Below are positions 1-9,872 of a stretch of 64,000 nucleotides of DNA, piece after piece. Location of the stretch: NCBI GenBank assembly GCA_963707875.1, contig CAVPRU010000003.1, forward strand, positions 375,588-439,587, read 5' to 3'. The translations under genes and the position numbers were made by a program. Position 1 is the first letter of the stretch. Each line of letters starts with the position of its first letter. This DNA is from SZUA-320 sp963707875 (lineage in GTDB: Bacteria; Gemmatimonadota; Gemmatimonadetes; Gemmatimonadales; GWC2-71-9). The notes below the pieces were generated by a model. That model searched no databases. It saw nothing but the letters and a program-made list of their open reading frames with translations, and was not told the DNA's origin.

Positions 1-712
1 TGAGGGAGCCGCGATGCTCCACCGGATGCGGGATCGCGGACAGCGGGTGGTGGTCCGATTGGAGATGGCGGCTCAGACGCTGCCCGATGCTCCATCGCGA
101 AACGTGGTGTCGGAACTCCGTGGTCGGGAGTTCCCTGAACAGGTGGTCGTCATGGGCGGCCACATCGACTCCTGGGATGTGGGCCAGGGCGCGGTGGACG
201 ACGGCGGCGGCGTGGTGGTGGCGTGGGAAGCGCTCCGGGTTCTCAAGCGGCTGGGCCTGACTCCGCGACGGACCATCCGGGTGGTGGGGTGGACCAACGA
301 AGAGAATGGCAGTCAGGGTGGGTTGGCGTACCGGGACCAGAACAGCGATGCCGGCCGCAACCACCTTCTGGCCATCGAGTCGGATGGCGGGGTCTTCGCC
401 CCGAGTGGATGGGGTTTTACCGGCGGGGATTCGGCCCGGGCCATCATTCAGGCGGTGGCCGGTCTGCTGGAGCCGGTGGGGGCCAACCTGGTGCGCCCGG
501 CGGGTGGCGGCGCCGACATCGGACCGATCATGCAGCAGGGCGTCCCCGGTCTGTCGCACGTGGTGGATGGAACCCGCTATTTTTGGTATCATCACACCCA
601 TGCGGATACGGTGGACAAGCTCGATCCGCGGGAGATGGCGATGAACGTCGCGGCGATGGCGGTGATGGCGTATGTCATCGCGGATCTGCCCCAACCGCTG
701 CCGCGGCGCTGA
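1..712 (+). CDS. M28-family zinc peptidase, C-terminal part (5' end outside window)
   Basis: The reading frame is open from base 2, so the gene begins upstream of the window; the first internal ATG at 14 is not a convincing start. The visible part is the catalytic end of a co-catalytic di-zinc M28 peptidase of the carboxypeptidase Q type. Zinc-ligand motifs appear in order: GGHIDSWD (His, Asp), DDGGG, TNEENGS (Glu-Glu), ESDGG (Asp) and HHTHADT (final His). Such enzymes release amino acids from peptides and are usually exported, but the signal peptide is not visible here. A second M28 gene follows at once, suggesting a peptide-scavenging pair. Family confidence is high; substrate is unknown. 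Confidence 0.88.
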   Translation, partial: EGAAMLHRMRDRGQRVVVRLEMAAQTLPDAPSRNVVSELRGREFPEQVVVMGGHIDSWDVGQGAVDDGGGVVVAWEALRVLKRLGLTPRRTIRVVGWTNEENGSQGGLAYRDQNSDAGRNHLLAIESDGGVFAPSGWGFTGGDSARAIIQAVAGLLEPVGANLVRPAGGGADIGPIMQQGVPGLSHVVDGTRYFWYHHTHADTVDKLDPREMAMNVAAMAVMAYVIADLPQPLPRR

Positions 713-769
713 ACCTTGACCCGCCCGATGTGCGTAGGGTCACCGAACCTCACTTTCACCGGAAGGCAC

Positions 770-2452
770 ATGCTCCGTCACTTCTCCCGTAGCCTGGCCC
801 TGTTGGCCCTGGTCCCCTGTCTGGCCCTGGCCCAGAACCCGAACAAGCACGTCCCCAAGCCGACCACGACCGCGATTACCGCCGCGGATCTGATGACCCG
901 GCTCTACGTCTTTGCCGACGACTCCTTGCAGGGCCGGGAGGTGGGCACCGAGGGCCATCTCCGAGGCGCCCGGTACCTGGCCGGCGAACTGACCCGGCTC
1001 GGCCTGACCCCCGCGGGCGACGGCGGCACCTTCTACCAGGACTTCGTGCTGGACGTCACCGCGCCGGATCCCGCCACCACCGTCAAGGTGGGTGATGCGG
1101 TGCTCACCAGCGGAACTGATTTCATCATCTTCCCGGCCATCGGGCTTCCCGGCATCGGCAAGCCGTTCAGCGCCGAGAACGTCCCGGTCATCTATGGCGG
1201 CAAGATCGGCGACGCCACCCTGATCTCCCCCGAAGCCGCCGCTGGCAAGCTGGTGCTCTTTGCCCCGGCGGACGGGCCCGGGGGGTGGCAGTTCTGGGGC
1301 CGGTTTGGGCCCGGGATGTATCAGCGGTACGCCTCTGCCGCCGGCCTGATGATCGCGGCCCTGGATGTGGTGCCTGGTGACCTGGCGGGCTACCTCGGCT
1401 CAACCCAGGTGGGGATGCACGAGGAGTCGGGCCAGCCGGCGCCCACCATCGCGCTGATGTATCTGACCACCGCGGCCGCCGAAAAGGTATTCGGCGGGCC
1501 GCTCAACGGCCTGATGGCCGGCGCGGAGGGTCCGATCGGGACCGCCATCGGGGGGCCGGTCAAGCGGCCTTCCCCGATTCCGGGCCGCAATGTGGTGGCC
1601 ATCGTTCCCGGCACCGACCCGGTCCTCAAGCACCAGTACGTCGCGGTCGGCGCCCACAACGATCACGAAGGCATTCGCCGACCGGTGGAGCACGACTCGC
1701 TTCGGGCGTTCAACACGGTGGTCCGGCCGGGCGGGGCGGAAGACGGCGACAAGCAGGCCACCGCCGAGCAGCTCCCGATCGTGCGGGCCCGGCTCGACAG
1801 CCTGCGGGCTCTCCGGGGGGCGCGGATCGACTCGATCATGAACGGAGCGGATGACGACGGCTCGGGCTCGATGGCGGTGCTCGAACTGGCGGAGTACCTG
1901 AAGGCCAACCCCGCCCGCCGGTCGATCGTCCTGATCTGGCACGCCGGCGAGGAGAAGGGACTCTTCGGGTCAGGCTGGTTTACCGACCATCCCACCGTGC
2001 CCCGCGACTCGATCGTAGCCCAGATCAACCTGGATATGATCGGCCGAGGAGGCCCGGCCGACATCGCCGGGGGTGGCCCGGGTTACATCCAGCTGATTGG
2101 CTCGCGCCGGCTCTCGACCCAGCTGGGCGACCTGGTGGAGGCGGTGAACACCACGGGGAAGCACGGTTTCGGCTTCGACTACCAGTTCGACGCCAACGGG
2201 CACCCGGCCCAGTACTACTGCCGGAGCGATCACTACATGTACGCCCGGTACGGGATTCCGGTGGTCTTCTTCAGCACCGGCAGCCATCCCGACTACCACC
2301 AGGTCACCGACGAGCCCCAGTACATCAACTATGAGAAGTATGCCCGGGTGACCTCGTTCGTCATGGATGTGGCCCGGACGGTGGCCAACCTCGACGCCCG
2401 GCCGGTGGTGGACCATCCCAAGCCCGATCCGAAAGGACAGTGCAAGCAGTAG
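770..2452 (+). CDS. Secreted M28-family zinc peptidase
   Basis: About 560 residues. I chose the ATG at 770 because it is preceded by GGAAGG and starts a classic signal peptide (MLRHFSRSLALLALVP, cleavage near ALAQ); an upstream in-frame start at 716 would bury that signal. Zinc ligands are recognisable as GAHNDHEG (about residue 293), GADDDGSGS (359), HAGEEKGLFG (390), NLDMIGR (420) and HPDYHQ (505). The roughly 175-residue stretch between signal peptide and first ligand fits an inserted PA domain, common in this family. It probably hydrolyses peptides in the periplasm or outside the cell. It overlaps the DinB gene downstream by 13 bases. Confidence 0.9.
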   Translation: MLRHFSRSLALLALVPCLALAQNPNKHVPKPTTTAITAADLMTRLYVFADDSLQGREVGTEGHLRGARYLAGELTRLGLTPAGDGGTFYQDFVLDVTAPDPATTVKVGDAVLTSGTDFIIFPAIGLPGIGKPFSAENVPVIYGGKIGDATLISPEAAAGKLVLFAPADGPGGWQFWGRFGPGMYQRYASAAGLMIAALDVVPGDLAGYLGSTQVGMHEESGQPAPTIALMYLTTAAAEKVFGGPLNGLMAGAEGPIGTAIGGPVKRPSPIPGRNVVAIVPGTDPVLKHQYVAVGAHNDHEGIRRPVEHDSLRAFNTVVRPGGAEDGDKQATAEQLPIVRARLDSLRALRGARIDSIMNGADDDGSGSMAVLELAEYLKANPARRSIVLIWHAGEEKGLFGSGWFTDHPTVPRDSIVAQINLDMIGRGGPADIAGGGPGYIQLIGSRRLSTQLGDLVEAVNTTGKHGFGFDYQFDANGHPAQYYCRSDHYMYARYGIPVVFFSTGSHPDYHQVTDEPQYINYEKYARVTSFVMDVARTVANLDARPVVDHPKPDPKGQCKQ

Positions 2453-3054
2453 CCGGTGCGCCCAATGGACCTCCGCTCAACGCGGGGGTCCCGGGCCGCC
2501 AGTCCGGGTTGTCGCCCCTCTGGGCCGAACGGCTCAAACGTCAGACCGCCCGGGTCCGGGCGCTGACGGCCACGCTCGATGCGGAGCGGCTTCTCTGGCG
2601 TCCGCCCGACGGCGGCTGGGGCGCGGCCCACGTCCTGGAGCATCTGGTCGTCACCGCGGACAACTACCTGCCGACGATGCGCCACCTGGCCTCCGAGGGC
2701 CCGGTGGCGCGAAATCCCGAGAATGTGTGGTGGAAGGGCACTCTGGGAGGTCGCTTTCTGGTCCACGCGCTGAGAGCGCCTCGAAAGCTGCCGGCGCCCC
2801 GGGTGTTCCAGATTGCCGGGCAACTGCGCCCCCAGGTGGCCGAGGCGTTCGTGGACCGGCAGGATGAGACGGTGCGTCTGCTGGAGCTGAGTCGGGACCG
2901 CCACTGGCGGAAGTGCCGACTCGCCTCACCCGCCAGCAGCCTGATCCGGCTCAATCTGGGCGACTGCTTTGCCGTCCTGGTCACCCACACCGACCGGCAC
3001 CTGCTTCAACTGGAGCGGGTCCTCCGCCACCCCGGCTTTCCCAAGGCCCTCTAG
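2440..3054 (+). CDS. DinB-family protein
   Basis: 204 residues from a GTG start at 2440, with AAAGGAC just upstream and inside the end of the M28 gene, suggesting translational coupling. DinB-type features are the PPDGGWGAAHVLEHL segment (first metal-site His) and VTHTDRHLLQLERVL near the C-terminus (second His pair), spaced as in DinB/YfiT four-helix bundles. These are metal-binding proteins, often thiol transferases or stress proteins; the actual reaction here is unknown. Its TAG stop shares a CTAG palindrome with the stop of the convergent amidohydrolase gene. The first ~25 residues are poorly conserved-looking, so a later start is possible. Confidence 0.75.
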   Translation: MQAVAGAPNGPPLNAGVPGRQSGLSPLWAERLKRQTARVRALTATLDAERLLWRPPDGGWGAAHVLEHLVVTADNYLPTMRHLASEGPVARNPENVWWKGTLGGRFLVHALRAPRKLPAPRVFQIAGQLRPQVAEAFVDRQDETVRLLELSRDRHWRKCRLASPASSLIRLNLGDCFAVLVTHTDRHLLQLERVLRHPGFPKAL

Positions 3055-4416
3055 CGCCGCAGGTCGTCGAGTCGACGGGCAATCTCCGCCTTGTCGTACC
3101 ACTTTCCCCGCACCATCACCCCGGCCCGCCGGGACCAGTTGCCGATGTCGTCCAGCGGATTGGCCTCCAGCAGCACCAGGTCAGCCCGGCGTCCCACCGC
3201 CACCGTCCCGAACTCCTCCAGCTGTCCCACATGCTCGGCCACATTCCGCGACCCCATCTCCAGCGACTGGAACGGAGTGAATCCCGAGGCCACCATCGCG
3301 TTCAACTCCCGCTGAACCGAGAACCCCGGCACGTTCCACCACTGGGGAGCATCGGAGCCGAGCAGGAACGGAACGCCAGCCCGATAGAGCGCCTGCATCA
3401 CCCGCCGCCGCACCGCCAGATACCGGGCCGAGGACTCGGCGGTCAGCCCCAGGCTCCGGCGATTGTTGTCGGTCGCCTGCTTCCACTGGGCCACCGTGGC
3501 CGCCGGCCAGTAGCCCATCTCCGGCCAGGCCATCAGGGTCTCGGTGGGCAGCGTCCCGGCCACCGACTCGAACAGGCTCTGGGTCGGCACGATGGCCGTC
3601 CCGGCGGCCCTGGTGGCCACGACCAGCGCCGGCAGCTTCGACTCATCGAGGTAGTCGACCAGATTGAAGGCGAAGAACTGCGACTGGGTGCCCGCGACCG
3701 GGCGAGCCGTCCTTGACCATCGCCTCCAGATATCCATCCACATGGTCGATGGTCCACTGTCCGGCCCTGAGGGCCGGCACCAGCCCGACGTCGAGGGGGA
3801 TGTGGCCGGCAAACCTGATGTTGAGCCGACGGGCGGTGGCCGCCATCGAGTCGTAGACCACCCGCCCGATCCCGGGGTGAATCTTCATCAGGTCGTAGCC
3901 GGCGTTCTTCTGCTCGGCCACGGTCCGGATCGCGGTGGCGATATCCGGCAGGCTGTTGCCGTTGAGCGACGGACCGGTCGTGAGAATCGTCGGGCTCAGG
4001 ATCTCCCCCCGGTTGGCCCGCTCCCGGAACGGCAGGTGGCGCGGGGCGCCGAGCATCCCCCGGACGGAGGTGACGCCATTCAGCGCGAAGTAGGCCAGGA
4101 CCTTCTCGATCTCCGCGTCGGGCGCCTGGGCCTGCGGCGGGATGTGGCCGTGCATCTCGGCCAGACCCGGCATCAGGTACCGGTTGCGCCCATCGATCCG
4201 GGTGGCCCCTGCCGGAACCGTCACCTGCGCCGCAGGCCCGACCGCCACGATCCGCTGACCGCGCACCAGCACCGTCTGATCCCGAAGCACCCGGTCCCGA
4301 TCCATCGGGAGGACCGTGACGTTGGTGATGGCGGTGACGGACTCCTGGGCGGTGACGAAACCGACCGGAGCAACGATCAGGGCAGCGAGCAGGAGAGCAG
4401 CGGTTCGGCGCAACAT
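3051..4416 (-). pseudogene. Secreted amidohydrolase (imidazolonepropionase-like), one frameshift
   Basis: Two overlapping frames together give a complete ~455-residue amidohydrolase. The first half (ATG at 4416, GGAG 8 bases upstream, signal peptide ending near VTAQ) carries EMHGHIPP (metal-binding HxH), DLMKIHPG, RFAGHIP and TIDHVDGY. The second half, in another frame from about 3700 down, carries the C-terminal metal Asp in LLGSDAPQ and ends with a typical LEANPLDD motif. Joining needs one extra base near 3696-3704, after VKDGSP. Either a sequencing indel or a recent mutation explains this. Related enzymes cleave dipeptides or cyclic amides in the periplasm. It stands alone, convergent with the DinB gene. 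Confidence 0.82.
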
Positions 4417-4480
4417 TGTGAGCACTCCAGTATGACGTGAGGGGGTCCTTGGGGCCTACGGTTGCCGGCGCCTGGTCGTT

Positions 4481-5242
4481 TCAGGGCTTCCGACTCACCC
4501 GGAGAAAAACCGGCCACTCGATCTGGTGGCGGAGGTCCGGCTCCCCCCAGCTCCCGGCGAGTTCCCCGGCCACCGCCGGGATCGGATCGGCCAGCTGATC
4601 CTCCCGGTAGCGGCGCACCGCCGACCAGGTGGCAAGGTACCCCACCAGCTCGGCCAGCGTCCAATTGGCCTTCAGCGCAAAGGTCGGAGGGGCCAGCTCC
4701 GGGAAGGGAAGTGTGACGGAGGCGTAGTGCTCGTCAACCAGCGCCCGGTCGGCGGTCCACCAGCGACCCACCGTTTCCTTGGAAAACCGGCGGACGATCG
4801 CCTCCAGCCTGGCGTCGTCCATGGTGAGGTCGCCATAGCCCCACACCGCGAGTACCCCACCCGGTCGGAGGACTCGGGTCACCTCGGCGAAGTACCGCTC
4901 CCGGTCGAACCAGTGGATCGCCTGTGCCGCGGTGGCGAGCGCCACGGTGCCGCTCTCCAGACCGCTCACGTGCGCCAGGGCCAGCCGGTAGTGAACCCTG
5001 GGATGGGGAACCGCGGCGGCAAGCTGGGCCTCGGAGGCATCGGTCGCCACCACGAGATGGAAGTGATCGGCCAGCCCCACCGCCGCCTGGCCGTTCCCGG
5101 TGCCGGCATCCCAGGCCAGGTCAGGCACGTCTACCAGAGAAGCGAGATACTCGAAGAGACTCGGGGGGTAGTCGGGGCGATACCTGGCGTACGCCTGGGA
5201 ATCCCCGGAGAAATAGTCCTTGAATTCCGGGTGGAGGGTCAT
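4481..5242 (-). CDS. Class I SAM-dependent methyltransferase
   Basis: 253 residues from the ATG at 5242, four bases after the stop of the upstream amidohydrolase gene; the longer open frame reads through that gene and is not credible. Motif I is LAWDAGTGNGQAAVGL (about residues 42-57), followed by VATDASEAQL (motif II acidic residue) and RVLRPGGVLAVWGY (post-motif region). This is the small-molecule methyltransferase type 11 layout. Its substrate is not evident. It is the last gene of a minus-strand run that also contains the D-aminoacylase-like enzyme, the reductase and the M61 peptidase. Confidence 0.82.
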   Translation of the reverse strand: MTLHPEFKDYFSGDSQAYARYRPDYPPSLFEYLASLVDVPDLAWDAGTGNGQAAVGLADHFHLVVATDASEAQLAAAVPHPRVHYRLALAHVSGLESGTVALATAAQAIHWFDRERYFAEVTRVLRPGGVLAVWGYGDLTMDDARLEAIVRRFSKETVGRWWTADRALVDEHYASVTLPFPELAPPTFALKANWTLAELVGYLATWSAVRRYREDQLADPIPAVAGELAGSWGEPDLRHQIEWPVFLRVSRKP

Positions 5243-5246
5243 CGTC

Positions 5247-6884
5247 TCAGGGCACGGGCGGTGGGCCCATCGACGCCGTGGTCCGACCGGGAGGCCGCCG
5301 CAGCGCCTGGCCGGGCCGGGCCTCGGTGAACTGGCCATCAGCCACCACCGGGACGCCGTGCACGATCACCCATGGGATGCCGGCCGGATATTGATGAGGG
5401 GCTTCGAAGGTGGCCTGGTCGGCAACCGTTGCCGGATCGAAGACCACCAGATCGGCCAGCATCCCTTCCGCGATCCGACCACGATCGGTCAGGCCGAGCC
5501 GCCAGGCGGGAAGCGCCGTCATCTTCCGGACGGCGTCTTCCAGGGTCAGCACCTTACGCTCCCGGACCCAGTAGCCGAGCACCCGGGGAAAGGTGCCGTA
5601 GGCCCGGGGATGCGGGTGCTCTACCCCCGGTCGGCTCAGTCGGCCGTCGCTGGCGATGGCGGTCATCGGGTGCCGCATGATCCGCTCGACATCTCCTTGG
5701 TCGATCACGTGGTAGATCGCTCCTGCCCCTCCCTCCAATTCGGCCTCGATCACCAAATGGGCCCCGTTCTCGGACGTCGGCTCGAGCCCCCGGTCCACCG
5801 CCCAGTCGTACAGGGTGCGGCCCTGCAAATCGGGCTGCCACCGGACACTGGAGAACTGGACCCGACGGAGGTCGCCACCGCCCCGGTCGTTCTCGATGTT
5901 GAAGACCGTGCCGGTGAGGATGCTGTCCCGGAGCCGGGGATTGGCCACCCGCCGGGCAAAGGCACTGTCGCCACCTTCGCGCGCCCAGGCGGGGATCAGC
6001 ACCCCGAGCCCGGTGTGCGAGGCGGTATAGGGATACTGATCGGCCATCACGTCGGTCCCGGCGGCCCGGGCGGAGTCGATCATCGCCAGGGTCTGCACGC
6101 TCTGGCCCCACATCGCCTTGCCGATGGCCTTGTGGTGCGTCAGCACGACCGGGATTCCCGCGAGACGCCCGATCTCCATCGCCTCGCCGACGCCCTCGAA
6201 CAGCCCGATCCCTTCCTTCCGCAAGTGCGAGGTGTAGATCCCGCCCGAGTCGGCCGCAATCCGGGAGAGCGCCACGATCTCGTCGAGCCTGGCAAAGGTG
6301 CCGGGGAGATAGAACAGCCCGGTGGAAAGCCCGAAGGCACCCTCGCCCATCCCGGTCGCCACCATCCCCTGCATCCGCACCAGCTCCACCGCCGTCGGCG
6401 CCCGGTCCGCCAGGCCCATCACCCGGCTTCGGATGGTGTTGTGCCCGACGAAGAACCCGACGTTCATCCCGAGCCCGGCGGCCTGCGCCCGGTCGAGTCC
6501 CTGGCCAATCGGATAGAATCCGCCCCCATCCGGATTCCCCATCGCCGTGGTCACCCCCTGCCGGACATGGCTCTCGGCGTCGGGCATCTGGAAGAGCGGC
6601 TCGAGGTGGGCGTGCAGGTCGATGAACCCAGGGGCGACGACCAGACCCGTGGCGTCGATCACCTGCCGGGCGGAGTCCCGGGCGATGCCGCCGCGGGCTA
6701 CGGCGATGATCCGACCATCCCGGATCGCGACATCGGCCCGGAACGCGGGGGCGCCGGTGCCATCGATCACCCGGCCGCCGATGATCAGCAGGTCCCACCG
6801 CTCGGGTGGCAGCTGACCGAAAGCCACCGGAGGAAGGGCAAGGAGTCCGGCAAGCAGCACGACCGTCGACCGCAGGCAGTTCAT
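5247..6884 (-). CDS. Secreted N-acyl-D-amino-acid deacylase-type amidohydrolase
   Basis: 545 residues from the ATG at 6884, which overlaps the previous stop as ATGA. A signal peptide (MNCLRSTVVLLAGLLALPP) precedes the amidohydrolase domain. Metal and active-site landmarks are GFIDLHAHLEP (HxH), TSHLRKEG, LTHHKAIGKA (paired His) and IASDGRLSRPG (catalytic Asp), and the C-terminal sandwich has GMLADLVVFDPATV. This order matches the D-aminoacylase / dihydroorotase-like branch, which removes N-acyl groups from D-amino acids or cleaves related amides. With the neighbouring peptidases it fits scavenging of cell-wall or protein-derived peptides; substrate specificity is inferred only from the family. 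Confidence 0.86.
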   Translation of the reverse strand: MNCLRSTVVLLAGLLALPPVAFGQLPPERWDLLIIGGRVIDGTGAPAFRADVAIRDGRIIAVARGGIARDSARQVIDATGLVVAPGFIDLHAHLEPLFQMPDAESHVRQGVTTAMGNPDGGGFYPIGQGLDRAQAAGLGMNVGFFVGHNTIRSRVMGLADRAPTAVELVRMQGMVATGMGEGAFGLSTGLFYLPGTFARLDEIVALSRIAADSGGIYTSHLRKEGIGLFEGVGEAMEIGRLAGIPVVLTHHKAIGKAMWGQSVQTLAMIDSARAAGTDVMADQYPYTASHTGLGVLIPAWAREGGDSAFARRVANPRLRDSILTGTVFNIENDRGGGDLRRVQFSSVRWQPDLQGRTLYDWAVDRGLEPTSENGAHLVIEAELEGGAGAIYHVIDQGDVERIMRHPMTAIASDGRLSRPGVEHPHPRAYGTFPRVLGYWVRERKVLTLEDAVRKMTALPAWRLGLTDRGRIAEGMLADLVVFDPATVADQATFEAPHQYPAGIPWVIVHGVPVVADGQFTEARPGQALRRPPGRTTASMGPPPVP

Positions 6885-7927
6885 AGGTCCTCGCGGGTTG
6901 CCCCTGGAATGTCGAGCACGAAGTCGGGTCCGAAGGCCCGACTGGGAGTCTGGAAGCCGGGCGCGACGCCCGACAGGGTGCGTTCCACGGCCCGGACGGC
7001 GGACCACGCCGTCAGGGTGTAACCCTCGGGACCCTGAATCCGGCCGGCGGCTCGGCGACCCCCGGCATCAGTGACCTCACCCCAGACCGATGTGCTCCCC
7101 GCCGCGCGAGCATCGGGAGATGGACCGGCGGGGCCCCGGTCCACCATCCTCCGCGCCAGCCAGCGGACCGGGGCCGAGCGCAGCAGGAAACCCAGATACC
7201 TGGTGCGACGGAGGGCCTTGATCCGGCCGGGGGACATCGCCATGTAGACCTCGATGTTGCCGATCCCGGTGCTGTGGTACCCGGTGGAAATATCGCCCCA
7301 GGGAATAGTCACCGCCATCCGGGGCTTCCCGTCGCCGAAGTCGACCTCCAGCGTCCGATAGCCCGGCGGGACCGGGGTGATCACCCCGTCGCGGCGAACG
7401 GCGCCCGGCCGGCCAACTCCCTCCAGCGCGGTCCGCGCGGTGCCGTGGGACATGCCGCCGGAGGTCCGGAAAGCCAGACGGAGTGTGTCGGCCGTGGGGA
7501 GCCGCTGGTGGAGGTGGGCCGCCAGGCAATCGGTGGGCACCACGTCGAAGCCCACGCCCGGGATCAGGCTGACCCCGACCTCGCGCGCGAGCTGGTCGGC
7601 CCGGGCCAGGCCTTCGAAGACCGTGATCTCCCCGGTGATATCGAGGTAATGCACCTTCGCCAGCAGACAGGCCTTCGACATCGGGCGCCAGGTGTGGATG
7701 AACGGGCCGGCGCAGTTGAGTACCGCCGGGAAGAGGCGCACGACCTCGGCCAGCATGTCGGTATCATCGAGGCCGATCGCGATCCACGGCAGATCGAGTT
7801 CCCTGGCCAGGGCCTCGATCGTCTCCCGATTCCGGCCAGCCAGGGTGGGGCGATGGCCCCGGGCAATCGCCTCCCGGGCAATCAGCCGGCCGGAGTAGCC
7901 GGTGGCTCCGTAGAGCAGGAAGCTCAC
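6881..7927 (-). CDS. Saccharopine dehydrogenase-like NAD(P)-binding reductase
   Basis: 348 residues from a GTG at 7927, which overlaps the stop of the M61 gene as GTGA; the longer open frame above it is a shadow. The N-terminus is a Rossmann fold, FLLYGATGYSGRLIAREA, with AGRNRETIEAL after the second strand, and LNCAGPFIHTW further on. This is the pattern of the saccharopine dehydrogenase NADP-binding family, including membrane-associated trans-acting enoyl reductases. The middle and C-terminal parts (for example VGFDVVPTDCLAAHL) agree with that group. It is not a true lysine-pathway enzyme by context; the reaction could be reduction of a lipid or small ketone. Confidence 0.8.
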   Translation of the reverse strand: MSFLLYGATGYSGRLIAREAIARGHRPTLAGRNRETIEALARELDLPWIAIGLDDTDMLAEVVRLFPAVLNCAGPFIHTWRPMSKACLLAKVHYLDITGEITVFEGLARADQLAREVGVSLIPGVGFDVVPTDCLAAHLHQRLPTADTLRLAFRTSGGMSHGTARTALEGVGRPGAVRRDGVITPVPPGYRTLEVDFGDGKPRMAVTIPWGDISTGYHSTGIGNIEVYMAMSPGRIKALRRTRYLGFLLRSAPVRWLARRMVDRGPAGPSPDARAAGSTSVWGEVTDAGGRRAAGRIQGPEGYTLTAWSAVRAVERTLSGVAPGFQTPSRAFGPDFVLDIPGATREDL

Positions 7928-9774
7928 TGAGCCTGCGTCCCGAGCCAGGCGGCACGGAAGGCCCGGATCGCCTCGGTCACCGGACGGCCGGCCGCCTCGA
8001 AGGTGAGCACTTCGAGGCGCGGGTCCTGACCCAGCCGGATCGTGCCGGTGACGGTCTGGCCCCGGCTCTCGAAGGTGATCGAGAGGGTGTCTCCGGGCTG
8101 ATGACGGGAGAGGACATCCTCCAGATCCGCCATGGCGCCCATCGCGGCACCATCGACCACCAGCAGACGATCCCCGGCGGCAAGGCCGGCGGCATACGCG
8201 GGGGTGCCCTCCATCACCGTGGCACCGATCTGCAATCCCCGATCGGAGGCAGTCAGACCGAGGTCGCCAATCCACGCCCCGGTCGGCCTGGCCGGCCGCA
8301 CCAGGAACCCGGCTCGCGCCAGCAAGGCCGGATAGTCGGCGACCTCTCGACCTTCGATGAGCCGGCGGAAGAAGTCGTTGGCAAACGCGGTATCCCGGGT
8401 CGTCCGCCCGAGCGCGGCGCGGGCGTCGGCCACCGTGTAGGACCGTTCGGTGACCCCGTGGGTCCGCCACATCTCCCGCATGAAGTCATCCAGTCCGAGA
8501 TCGGGGAACCGGCTCCGGATTGAGAGATCCAGCGCCAGTCCCAGAGCGGCGCCCCAGGTATAGTAGGAGATGAAGGTGTTCGCGAAGCTGGTGGGGTCGA
8601 TCGCGGTGGCCGCATCGACGAATGGAGCCATCATGCTCATCTCGACCGCGGAGCGGTGGTGCCGGCCCGGTGCGTTGGTGACGGTGTTGATCTCCCCTGT
8701 CAGGCTTCGGGCGTACTGGTCGAGGGTGGTGAGTCCGGCCCGGTGGATGGCGAGGGGTCCGTAGTAACTGGTGAAACCCTCCGCCAGCCACAGTTCGCCC
8801 GCCATGTTGGCGCGCTCGAAGTCGAACGGCTCCAGTCCGCGAGGCCGGATCCGCTCGACATTCCAGATGTGGAAGAACTCGTGGGCCACCGTGCCGAGCA
8901 GGCCCGAAGCGGAGCTGGCCAGCGAGGCGGTGCTGGCCAGCACCGTGGAGTTGCGGTGCTCCATGCCATCGCCGGAGGCGTGGGGCAGATAGTCCGCAAG
9001 GAAGGTGTAGACCCCGTGGTCAAAGGTGGGCAGCGACCCGTACACCGCGGCCTCCTCCAGCACCACCTTCTGGATGTCCTCGACGTATCGATCCACCTCG
9101 ACCGTGGTCCCGGCGTGGTGGATCGCCAGCCGGATCGTCTGTTCCCGTCCACCCGATGTCACCGTCCAGCTCCGCAGGTCAAAGTCGCTCAGTTCGATCG
9201 GGCTGTCCATGAAGTACTGGAAGTCCCGGGCCTGCCAGGTCCCCGGTTCGGCGCCGATGGCCAGCTGGGTGGCGACGCCCCAGGTGGTGGGAAGGTCCGG
9301 GAAGCGCACTGCGACCGGCCGCCGGTCGAGACCGCGGGCCCAGATGAACGTCGCCGGGTTGTTGAGGTGGGCATGGGTCCGGTCGATCCCGCTGTAGGTC
9401 CCGTCGGCCCGGTCGGCAAACAGGGTGTACTCGACCACTGCCGTGCCGTCGTGCCCGGCCACGTCCCACTGGTAGGGGTTGGGCCGGGTGGCGGTCAACT
9501 GGCGACCGCGGGAGTCGCGGACGGAAAGGTCGTAGACATTCTTGGCGAATTCGTGGACGGCGTAGCGGCCCGGCGAACTCCGGCTCATCCGGAGCTCCAG
9601 GGGCCGGGCCGGGAGCCCGCTGAAGGTGGCGGTGATCCGGGCCTCGTGGTGGGCCCGATTGGCGAGGCTCACTTCGTAGCGAACCGGGACCGGTCCGGCC
9701 TGAGCCGACAGGGTGCCCGGAAGGGTGGCGACCGACAGGACGACCGCGAGAGTGGGGCGGCTGGAAAAGCGCAT
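7924..9774 (-). CDS. M61-family metallopeptidase with C-terminal PDZ domain
   Basis: 616 residues, beginning with a signal peptide (cleavage near LSAQ). The N-terminal beta domain (about 30-190) is followed by the gluzincin catalytic core with HEFFH at residues 298-302 and the third ligand in LWLAEGFTSYY about 35 residues later. A PDZ domain occupies about residues 500-585, recognisable from TPAYAAGLAAGDRLLVVDG. This is the glycyl-aminopeptidase (M61) architecture, an exported enzyme that trims N-terminal residues. It heads a tightly overlapping operon (GTGA, ATGA, then a 4-base gap) with the reductase, the D-aminoacylase-like enzyme and the methyltransferase. Confidence 0.9.
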   Translation of the reverse strand: MRFSSRPTLAVVLSVATLPGTLSAQAGPVPVRYEVSLANRAHHEARITATFSGLPARPLELRMSRSSPGRYAVHEFAKNVYDLSVRDSRGRQLTATRPNPYQWDVAGHDGTAVVEYTLFADRADGTYSGIDRTHAHLNNPATFIWARGLDRRPVAVRFPDLPTTWGVATQLAIGAEPGTWQARDFQYFMDSPIELSDFDLRSWTVTSGGREQTIRLAIHHAGTTVEVDRYVEDIQKVVLEEAAVYGSLPTFDHGVYTFLADYLPHASGDGMEHRNSTVLASTASLASSASGLLGTVAHEFFHIWNVERIRPRGLEPFDFERANMAGELWLAEGFTSYYGPLAIHRAGLTTLDQYARSLTGEINTVTNAPGRHHRSAVEMSMMAPFVDAATAIDPTSFANTFISYYTWGAALGLALDLSIRSRFPDLGLDDFMREMWRTHGVTERSYTVADARAALGRTTRDTAFANDFFRRLIEGREVADYPALLARAGFLVRPARPTGAWIGDLGLTASDRGLQIGATVMEGTPAYAAGLAAGDRLLVVDGAAMGAMADLEDVLSRHQPGDTLSITFESRGQTVTGTIRLGQDPRLEVLTFEAAGRPVTEAIRAFRAAWLGTQAQ

Positions 9775-9872
9775 TGCGGACCGGTGAGTAAGTGGAGGCA
9801 GGCCAGCGGACGACCGGTAAATAGCGTTGCCGGGCGTCTCAGGGCCAGTCCGGGGCCGAAGCCCCCGCGACG

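Noticed and set aside
5220..7022. Long plus-strand open frame opposite the D-aminoacylase-like gene
   Set aside because: Composition-driven shadow with His/Pro/Arg-rich nonsense; the minus strand carries clear family motifs.
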